A DNA stretch of 64,000 bases from Methylobacterium sp. UNC378MF (GTDB lineage Bacteria > Pseudomonadota > Alphaproteobacteria > Rhizobiales > Beijerinckiaceae), in NCBI RefSeq assembly GCF_900103195.1, contig NZ_FMWU01000022.1, positions 1 through 64,000 on the forward strand, written 5' to 3'. The translations under genes were made by a program, and so were the position numbers. Of the stretch, positions 25,416 through 31,984 are shown one piece after another. The stretch's first letter is position 1. Each line of letters starts with the position of its first letter. The notes below the pieces were generated by a model. It had not been told where the DNA came from and searched no databases. It was given only the letters and a program-made list of their open reading frames with translations.

Positions 25416-26063
25416 ATGGGCGACAAGCTGATCCGCCAGAACGTCATCGACGAACTCGACTTCGAGCCGAGCGTGGAGGCGGCCCATATCGGCGTCGCGG
25501 TCGACAAGGGCATCGTCACCCTCACGGGGCATGTCGGGACCTACGCGCAGCGGGTCGCCGCCGAGAAGGCGGTGCGGAAGGTGCGCGGCGTGCGGGGCAT
25601 CGTCGAGGAGATCGAGGTGCGTTTCGCCGGCGGGACGCCGCCCCGCGACGAGGATCTCGCGCAGCGGGCCGTGCAGATGCTCGACTGGTCGGCGACCGTG
25701 CCGCGGAATGCCGTCCAGGTCCAGGTGCAGGGTGGCTGGGTGACGCTGACCGGCAAGGTCGATTGGCAGTACCAGAAGGAGGAAGCCTACCGGTCGATCC
25801 GGCGCCTCGCCGGAGTGGTCGGCATCATCAACAGGATCGAGGTGAGCCCCAAGGCCAGCGTGCCCGAAATCCGGTCGAAGATCCTGGCCGCGCTCAAGCG
25901 CAACGCCGAGCTTGAGGCGGACGCGATCACGGTGACCGTGAAGGACGCCAAGGTCGTCCTGGAGGGCACGGTGAACGCTTGGTACGAGCGCCGCCTCGCC
26001 GAGAACGCCGCCTGGTCGGCTCCGGGCGTACGCGCCGTGGAGGACCGCCTGACGCTGGGCTGA
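25416..26063 (+). CDS. triple BON-domain protein
   Basis: The 215-residue protein has no signal peptide. Three BON repeats are visible: GIVTLTGHVGTYAQRVAAEK, GGWVTLTGKVDWQYQKEEAY and AKVVLEGTVNAWYERRLAEN. Each is a beta-alpha unit thought to bind membranes or lipids. Such proteins often appear with USPs and small heat-shock proteins in low-oxygen regulons. It has its own FixK box and precedes a USP by 72 bp, so an operon is likely. Confidence 0.88.
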   Translation: MGDKLIRQNVIDELDFEPSVEAAHIGVAVDKGIVTLTGHVGTYAQRVAAEKAVRKVRGVRGIVEEIEVRFAGGTPPRDEDLAQRAVQMLDWSATVPRNAVQVQVQGGWVTLTGKVDWQYQKEEAYRSIRRLAGVVGIINRIEVSPKASVPEIRSKILAALKRNAELEADAITVTVKDAKVVLEGTVNAWYERRLAENAAWSAPGVRAVEDRLTLG

Positions 26064-26135
26064 GGCTCGCATGGACGGGCGCGGCCGTCAGGCCCCCGTC
26101 GCTCTTACGCCCACCCTTCGACCCGGAGCAATTCC

Positions 26136-26945
26136 ATGCCCTACGCGAGCATCATGGTCACCGTAGACCTGACGGATGAGGCGCGAAGCCGCGTGCGCCT
26201 TGCCAAGCACCTCGCCGACGATTGTCACGCGCGCCTGATCGGCGTCGCGGCGGAGCAGGCGGCCTACGCGGTCCCTCCGGTGGGCCCGACACCGGGCAGC
26301 GCCTACGCGCTGGCCGCGGGCGACGAGACGATCCTGAATGACCTTCGCCGCGCCCATGAAGCCTTCGCGGAGGCGGCCGGCGGGTCCGAGCGTGTGGCGT
26401 GGCGCTCGAATCTCGGCGTCCCGTTGCCGTTCCTTCTCGCGCAGGCGGCAGCGGCCGACCTCGTGGTGGTCGGCCGCAGGATGGAGCCGGTCCCCGCGCT
26501 GTTCGCGGTCGACCCGGCCGACGCGGTCATGCATCTCGGGCGCCCGGTCCTGCTGGCGCCGCCGGGGGTCGATCATCTCGATGCCAAGCGCGTCGTGGTC
26601 GGCTGGAAGAACACCCGGGAGGCGCGCCGTGCCATTCTGGACGCGCTGCCGTTCCTGAAGCGGGCGTCGGAGGTGCTCGTCGTCTCCGTCGACGAAGAAG
26701 CCGCATCCGGCGGGCAGGATACGCTCCGCCTCCTCCAGGCCCACGACGTCTCTGCCATCCACGTCCGACGCGATGCCCAGGGCAGATCGGTTTCCGGAGC
26801 GCTGGTCGAGACGGCCGCCGAGCACGGGGCCGACCTGATCGTGACCGGCGCCTACAGTCACGGCAGGCTTCGCGAATGGGTCTTCGGCGGCGTCACCCGG
26901 GACCTGCTGGCCGGAGCGCCCGTCTGCTGCCTGATGAGCCACTGA
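26136..26945 (+). CDS. universal stress protein, tandem UspA domains
   Basis: The 269-residue protein has two Usp folds (MPYASIMVTVDLTDEARSRV and AKRVVVGWKNTREARRAILD) and the nucleotide-binding end GAYSHGRLREWVFGGVT. The C-terminus APVCCLMSH carries the same vicinal cysteines as the other two USPs. Its TGA overlaps the next ATG (TGATG at 26943-26947). It is probably in the BON operon. Confidence 0.9.
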   Translation: MPYASIMVTVDLTDEARSRVRLAKHLADDCHARLIGVAAEQAAYAVPPVGPTPGSAYALAAGDETILNDLRRAHEAFAEAAGGSERVAWRSNLGVPLPFLLAQAAAADLVVVGRRMEPVPALFAVDPADAVMHLGRPVLLAPPGVDHLDAKRVVVGWKNTREARRAILDALPFLKRASEVLVVSVDEEAASGGQDTLRLLQAHDVSAIHVRRDAQGRSVSGALVETAAEHGADLIVTGAYSHGRLREWVFGGVTRDLLAGAPVCCLMSH

Positions 26946-27220
26946 TGCGCCTCATCGAGCAGGCAAGCATGGTCCGCACGGCCCTCCTGGCGCTCGCCAT
27001 GGTCGCGGCGAGCGCGTCGGCCACCCGCGCGAATCCCGGAGCCGGCTCGCCCGACGCGGAAGGGACCTTCGTCGAGCCGGCCGACGCGCCGCATCGTCAC
27101 TGCTCGGGATCCTGCCTGAAAAGCGGGTCCCTGCAGTGGTTCTGCAAGCCACACCAGACCTGTAGCTTGGATTGCGGCTCGACGCCCCCGCGCATGCACT
27201 GCCACGACCCGCGGCGGTGA
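26945..27220 (+). CDS. small exported cysteine-rich protein
   Basis: The 91-residue protein has a signal-like segment (MVRTALLALAMVAASASATR). ATG 26945 overlaps the USP stop; ATG 26969 would give a shorter leader. The mature C-terminal part has six cysteines (HCSGSCLKSGSLQWFCKPHQ then TCSLDCG and MHCHD) plus several His. It could be disulfide-bonded in the periplasm or bind metal. There is no family match. Confidence 0.65.
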   Translation: MRLIEQASMVRTALLALAMVAASASATRANPGAGSPDAEGTFVEPADAPHRHCSGSCLKSGSLQWFCKPHQTCSLDCGSTPPRMHCHDPRR

Positions 27221-27375
27221 GGGGCAGGACGGCGGTCCGGCCGCCATGCGCCGCCTCGCATGCCCCTTGCCGCCGGCCGCCGCCACGCGGACGCCCAGCT
27301 CGATGGCCTCGATGGTCGTGCCGTCCACGGGGGCCGCGTTCGCGCCGCACCGCGCGGCCCGCGCTTGCCGGGCCG

Positions 27376-27780
27376 TCAAAGCCGAGCGCGTGCGAGTTCC
27401 TCGATGGCATGAATCAGGCGGTGCACGTCGCCTGGATGCGGCAGAGGCGTCGTGCGCTCGGTCAGGGCCCCGATCAGCCCGTCGACGTAAACGGAGGCGC
27501 CTGAATAGGCCAGGGTCCACTCCGCGAACCGTCGCCGCTCAATGTCGTCGTAGAGCAGCACCTCCACGCCCGCATGGCGCGGGTCGCGGCGGATGCTCGC
27601 CATCAGCGTGTCCACGCCGGTGCGCGGCCCCTCAAGGATCTGCGCGAAGCGTCCTCGCGACACGACGAGCGCCCCCGTGACCCGGAGCCGGGCATTCCTG
27701 GCCAGCGACGTCTCGACGATGTTTCGCACCTCGGCATCGGAGGACGTCCGCCGGCTGACGTAGAGAAGCGAACCGTCCAT
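27376..27780 (-). CDS. BLUF-domain blue-light sensor protein
   Basis: The 134-residue protein is a single BLUF domain. Tyr7 (LLYVS), Asn29 (ARNARLRVTG) and Gln47 (FAQILEGP) form the flavin photochemistry triad, followed by the RRDPRHAGVEVLLYDDIERR and RFAEWTLAY motifs. It binds FAD and should respond to blue light. With no output domain, it must work by protein contact. It is not obviously under a FixK box. Confidence 0.88.
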   Translation of the reverse strand: MDGSLLYVSRRTSSDAEVRNIVETSLARNARLRVTGALVVSRGRFAQILEGPRTGVDTLMASIRRDPRHAGVEVLLYDDIERRRFAEWTLAYSGASVYVDGLIGALTERTTPLPHPGDVHRLIHAIEELARARL

Positions 27781-27805
27781 GGCATTGCCTCTGTGCTGCC
27801 ACGCG

Positions 27806-28135
27806 TCATGGCGCGAGCGCCTTCAGATAGGCCGTGAGGTCGGCGGCGTCGTTCGGATCGAGCCGGAAATCAGGCATCGCGGGATGGCGCCGTTCGACGC
27901 CCTCGATCAGGACGTCGGCGAGGTCGTCGACGGGAAACCGCTCAGCGAGCGTGCGAAAGGGCGGAGCCTCGCGCATCGGGCTCGCGCCGCCTGATCCGAC
28001 CGCGTGGCACCGCGCGCAGTTCTCGCGCGCGAATGTCCGTCCGTGCGCCGCCGAGGCAGCCCCGGCCGCGGCCGGCGAGGCAGCGGTCAGGACCGCGGTA
28101 ACCGCGGCCGAAACGACAAGGCCATGTCCGCGCAT
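27806..28135 (-). CDS. monoheme c-type cytochrome
   Basis: The 109-residue protein has a signal peptide (MRGHGLVVSAAVTAVLTAAS). The heme motif is CARCH and the distal methionine lies in HPAMPDFRLDP. It is a periplasmic class I cytochrome. Its ATG (28133-28135) shares one base with the stop of the upstream USP (TGATG), so translation is coupled. Confidence 0.87.
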   Translation of the reverse strand: MRGHGLVVSAAVTAVLTAASPAAAGAASAAHGRTFARENCARCHAVGSGGASPMREAPPFRTLAERFPVDDLADVLIEGVERRHPAMPDFRLDPNDAADLTAYLKALAP

Positions 28136-28947
28136 CAATGGCTCATCAGGCAGCAGAGCGGGGAGCGGTCCAGGAGGTCGCGCGTGACGCCGCCGAACAC
28201 CCACTCCCGCAGCCGGGAGTGGCCATAGGCGCCCGCGACGATCAGGTCGGTGTCCCGCAGCAGGGCGAAGCGCAGGATCTCGGAGCCGTCGTCGTCCACC
28301 GTTTGCAGGTGATGGACGGTGGCAGAGGCGCCGTGCCGCGCGAGGTGGCTGGCTACGTCCTCGGCACCATCGTGCCGGGCGCCCGAGCCGACGGTCGCCA
28401 CGAAGACCGTGTCGGCCTCCCGCAGGAGGGGCAGTGCGCCCGATACCGCCCGTCGTGTCTCGGGGCTGTCCTTCCAGGCGACCACGATCCGCGACGCCTT
28501 CAGGCTCACGGTCCTCGGCGGCACGACCAGGACCGGCCTGCCGCCCTCCATCAGCACGGGATCAGGCGGCACGCCGAGCGGACCAGGATCCTCGTCGCCG
28601 GGTCCGCGACGGCTCACGACCACGAGGTCCGCGGCGCGCGCCTGCTCGATGAGATGGGCGGTGGCGTCAGCGAAGCACCAGCGCCAGTCGGTGCGGATGC
28701 CATCCCCGGCGAAGCGTTCGAACGACGCGCGCGCCTGCTCCACGATGGCTTGTATCTGCGCTTTGTTGCGTCCCTCCTGATCGATGGCATCGTAGACGTC
28801 CCGCACCAGGATGGGGGCCGGCACAGTGTGGGCGGCCACGCCCGTCAGGGTCGCTTCGAAGCGTCGGGTCAGGTCGGCGGCGAGCCGTATCCGATCCGGG
28901 GCGGCCTCGCCGAGGTCGGCGGAGACGAGGATGTTCGCGTAGTCCAT
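28135..28947 (-). CDS. universal stress protein, tandem UspA domains
   Basis: The 270-residue protein starts at ATG 28947 (MDYANILVSADLGEAAPDRI). The second domain begins SRIVVAWKDSPETRRAVSGA and ends GAYGHSRLREWVFGGVT, with the tail SPLCCLMSH. A FixK-type box lies 61 bp upstream (29008-29021). It is coupled by a TGATG overlap to a cytochrome c gene, an unusual pairing of a cytoplasmic stress protein with an exported electron carrier. Confidence 0.9.
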   Translation of the reverse strand: MDYANILVSADLGEAAPDRIRLAADLTRRFEATLTGVAAHTVPAPILVRDVYDAIDQEGRNKAQIQAIVEQARASFERFAGDGIRTDWRWCFADATAHLIEQARAADLVVVSRRGPGDEDPGPLGVPPDPVLMEGGRPVLVVPPRTVSLKASRIVVAWKDSPETRRAVSGALPLLREADTVFVATVGSGARHDGAEDVASHLARHGASATVHHLQTVDDDGSEILRFALLRDTDLIVAGAYGHSRLREWVFGGVTRDLLDRSPLCCLMSH

Positions 28948-29007
28948 GGCGGCCTCCGCCGTGCGTCGATGCCGAAGGAAGCTTGGTCCTGGTGAGAACG
29001 GGCCACC

Positions 29008-29021
29008 TTGATCCATCGCAA
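29008..29021. promoter_or_regulatory. FixK/FNR-type box upstream of USP-cytochrome pair
   Basis: TTGATCCATCGCAA reads TTGCGATGGATCAA on the minus strand. Its centre is about 68 bp before ATG 28947. Confidence 0.7.
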
Positions 29022-29332
29022 GTCCCGCGACGGCTGCGGCCCGTCGGCTCCACGGGTTCCGGGAGGCTCCCCGTCCCGTCGGCTCGCTATCGTCATGGGG
29101 CCGCCGAGCGCGCGCATGGCGCCGCCGACCTCCGATGCCAGGTCGGTCCCACGGAAATGCGGATCGCGTCCGGGGCCGGGCCGGGTCTCGTCGAGCGTGC
29201 GATAGACCCGGAGCGTGGAAGCCGAGGGGGCGAAGAACGCCTCATTCTGGGCGACCTCAAGGAGCGCGGGTATCCAGCGCCCACGCGCCACCGCACGAGA
29301 GCCAATCGTCAGGCGACACCGTGCCGGAGCGC

Positions 29333-29806
29333 TTATCTTGTGCTGGGCTGGAAGTGCTGGTTCGTGAACGGCAAGGTGGTTGGCGTCTGGATACGGATGA
29401 AGGAGACGCCGCCGGCCGTGTGGCAGGTATTACAGGCCGTCGTCAGCTCGGAGAACGCGGACTGAAGACCAGCCGGATCTTTCTGCTTGGCCGCCTCCCT
29501 CATGCGGACGAGGGCGCGGTCGGCGCTCGTCACGAACGCGACCGGGATATCGCTGTACAGCATGGCCGCGGCGGTCAGGTCATCCGAGATGTGCCCCAGT
29601 TCGTAGTCGACCAACGCCCAATCTTCCGCCCGTCCCGCGTACCAGATCTTGGCATGCCGCGCTTGTATCAGCAGCATCATGTTCCCGAGGCTCAACTGGG
29701 ACCAGGTCGGCGACGATGCGGAAGGCTGCGCGAACGGCGAGGGTTGGCTCGCAGCGCCGTTACAGAGGAGTACGCTCCCGAGAAGAGCGACGGTGGCTCG
29801 CTTCAT
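29333..29806 (-). CDS. exported helical protein with a C-terminal CXXCH heme motif
   Basis: ATG 29806 (MKRATVALLGSVLLCNGAAS) gives a signal peptide and a 157-residue protein. It is mostly helical (LGNMMLLIQARHAKIWYAGR, ELGHISDDLTAAAMLYSDIP) and has ELTTACNTCHTAGGV near the C-terminus. A four-helix bundle with C-terminal heme attachment recalls cytochrome c' or related proteins, but this is inference. It lies directly downstream of a broken Crp/Fnr gene. Confidence 0.72.
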   Translation of the reverse strand: MKRATVALLGSVLLCNGAASQPSPFAQPSASSPTWSQLSLGNMMLLIQARHAKIWYAGRAEDWALVDYELGHISDDLTAAAMLYSDIPVAFVTSADRALVRMREAAKQKDPAGLQSAFSELTTACNTCHTAGGVSFIRIQTPTTLPFTNQHFQPSTR

Positions 29807-29809
29807 GAC

Positions 29810-30378
29810 ATCCGGTCTCCAGCAAGGAAGGGGCGGTCCCGGCCGTGCGGACCGGATCCCGATAGGCGCGGTGGAGGTCGTTCGGGCTGAACTGCGCGGC
29901 ACGCTGCAGCGCGGGCGGGTCGAGGATGGTCAGCCAGCGGCTCCTCAACGTGACCACGTCCTGGGTGCGCATCGCCTGCAGCGGGCGGTTGACGTGCCCG
30001 TCCGTCGGGCCCGACGCGTCGGCCTGGTCGGACTGGCGCGGCGGCATCAGGTACCCGCAGGCCCGCGTCAGCCCGACGGCGCGCAGCCGATGGAACACCT
30101 CGCAGAACCGGTGGCCGAGCCGCTCGAACCCCTCGTGCCGGGCGATGTTGACCGTCCACTCGCGCTGGACGGAGGCGGCGGCCGTCCTTGAACGGTTGGT
30201 ACCGGCGGGCCCAACCGTCGAGGATCACCCGGACCGGGCCGGGCGGCTCGCCCTCGCGGACGATGTCCGCGTGCGTCCCGACCTGTCCGCGTCGCGCCGT
30301 GAGCTCGTGCAGCGCCACATGCTCGGCGTCGGACAGCCGCGTGAATCGTTGCAGCTTTGCGATGAGGACACGCGGCAT
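29810..30378 (-). pseudogene. Crp/Fnr-family regulator, broken by an internal deletion and frameshift
   Basis: ATG 30378 starts a normal N-terminal half (MPRVLIAKLQRFTRLSDAEH ... WARRYQPFKDGRR). Near 30187 the sequence jumps frame straight to REWTVNIARHEGFERLGHRF, the region before the HTH. About 85 residues of the cyclic-nucleotide-binding fold are missing. The following HTH is degenerate (MPPRQSDQADASGPTDGHVN). The intact regulator at 53955-54701 is a good template for the missing part. It is non-functional. Confidence 0.82.
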
Positions 30379-30850
30379 CGCGGCCTCGGCATTCCAGGAC
30401 AGTTCGCGATGGGCACTCTTCTGGCGCGGGGACGGCAAGCACATCGTCGGACACGCTTGGTGCTGACAGAGGTAAGCCGAGCCTTCTTAAATCCGGCTCG
30501 GCAGCCGCAACATTGAGGTGCATCAAGGAGCGGGCTGGAGCCAATGCGGAGCCCATTTGCAAGACGCTGGCCATGTGCTTTCGTAGCTTTACGGAAGGCC
30601 TCAGTCCTCAGATGGCCAACCCGGATGTCGGCGAGCGCTCGCGGCGGATCGCTATAGCCTGTCCGGCGACCCGAGGAGCCACCTCTGTTTGACCGTGCAG
30701 AGCGCGATCTTGACCGGCTCCGGGCCCACGGCCCGCAGTTTCAGACCGAACATTTTCGCGCTCTTGCGCAGGCCGGCTTGATCCAACGCAAGGCGCGATC
30801 AGCACGCTCGTCGAGGACTGGCAAGGATTGGCCCGCCCGCCGGATCGAGA
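30379..30850. other. 472-bp gap holding the exporter promoter
   Basis: No supported gene was found. It contains a 7-bp GC stem (30477-30483 with 30495-30501) and the FixK-type box at 30778-30791 before the HlyD gene. Confidence 0.5.
30778..30791. promoter_or_regulatory. FixK/FNR-type box upstream of HlyD-RbbA-YhhJ
   Basis: TTGATCCAACGCAA lies with its centre 66-75 bp before the GTG 30851/ATG 30860 start. Confidence 0.7.
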
Positions 30851-31984
30851 GTGCTGCCCATGAATACCGCCGTTTTGGAGAAGTCGGCCTCTCCGCCCGC
30901 GGAGGCTCCCGCCCCGCTCTCGGGTGAGTTGATCCTGCCCGGCCAGCCAGTGACGACACCTACTTCGGGCTCCGGGCTTCCGGCCCTTGTGCCGCCGCGC
31001 AAGCGGCCCAGGACGTGGCTCCTCCTCCTACTCGTTGCCGCGATCGGCGGAATCGGCGCCGCCTCTTACTGGTGGTTCGGTCGGGCGCCGGCTCTTCCGC
31101 CCGGCATAGCGGTGGCGAATGGCCGCCTGGAGGCCGAGGAGATAGACATCAGCACCAAATTCGCCGGCCGCGTCGCAGAACTCCTCGTCAAAGAGGGCGA
31201 TGCGGTGCAGGTCGGACAGGTGGTTGCCCGTATGGACACGCGCGACCTTGAGGCCTCGCTCCGGAAGGAACAGGCGCAACTGGAAGCCGACGAGCGGATC
31301 ATTGCCGAGGCCCGCGCAAATCAGCAACAGCAGCGGGCGCAAGTGACACTGGCGCAAGCCGAGTTCGAGCGCACGAAGTCGCTCCTCCAGCGCGGTTTCG
31401 CCACCCGCGAACTCTACGACCAGCGCCAGCAGGCCCTCCAAGGAGCCGAAGCTCAGTTGAGCGCCGCCGGGGAGCGCGTGTCGCAAGCCGAGCGAACGCG
31501 CGATGCGGCACAGCATGGCATCGATTACCTGAAGGTCAACATCGCCGACAATACATTAGTCGCGCCACGTCCAGGCCGAATCCAATATCGAGTTTCTAAT
31601 ATCGGCGAGGTTCTTGCGGCCGGCGGCAAGGTCTTCACGATGCTTGACATCACGGACGTCTACATGGACGTGTTCCTCCCGACGGCGGAAGCTGGCCGCG
31701 CCGCCTTCGGCACCGAGGCACGGATCGTCCTCGACTCCTATCCGACCATCGCGATTCCGGCCCATGTCTCGTTCATCGCCACCCAGGCGCAGTTCACGCC
31801 GAAGGCGGTCGAGACGAAGACCGAGCGAGACAAGCTCATGTTCCGGGTCAAGCTTCGCGTGGATCCCGACATCCTCGCCGCCCACGCAGCCGAGGTCCGC
31901 AGCGGCCTGCCCGGGCTCGGCTACGTCAAGCTCGACCCGAAGGTGGCGTGGCCTGAGCGTCTGCGCGGGCCGGCCCGGCCATGA
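30851..31984 (+). CDS. HlyD-family membrane-fusion (adaptor) protein
   Basis: The 377-residue protein starts at GTG 30851 or ATG 30860. A proline-rich N-terminus and one transmembrane helix (TWLLLLLVAAIGGIGAASYW) are followed by a lipoyl-like half (IDISTKFAGRVAELLVKEGD). A coiled-coil hairpin (residues about 130-220) and the second half (NTLVAPRPGRIQYRVSNIGE) complete the adaptor. It bridges the ABC exporter to the outer parts of the envelope. It overlaps rbbA by ATGA (31981-31984). Confidence 0.88.
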   Translation: MLPMNTAVLEKSASPPAEAPAPLSGELILPGQPVTTPTSGSGLPALVPPRKRPRTWLLLLLVAAIGGIGAASYWWFGRAPALPPGIAVANGRLEAEEIDISTKFAGRVAELLVKEGDAVQVGQVVARMDTRDLEASLRKEQAQLEADERIIAEARANQQQQRAQVTLAQAEFERTKSLLQRGFATRELYDQRQQALQGAEAQLSAAGERVSQAERTRDAAQHGIDYLKVNIADNTLVAPRPGRIQYRVSNIGEVLAAGGKVFTMLDITDVYMDVFLPTAEAGRAAFGTEARIVLDSYPTIAIPAHVSFIATQAQFTPKAVETKTERDKLMFRVKLRVDPDILAAHAAEVRSGLPGLGYVKLDPKVAWPERLRGPARP

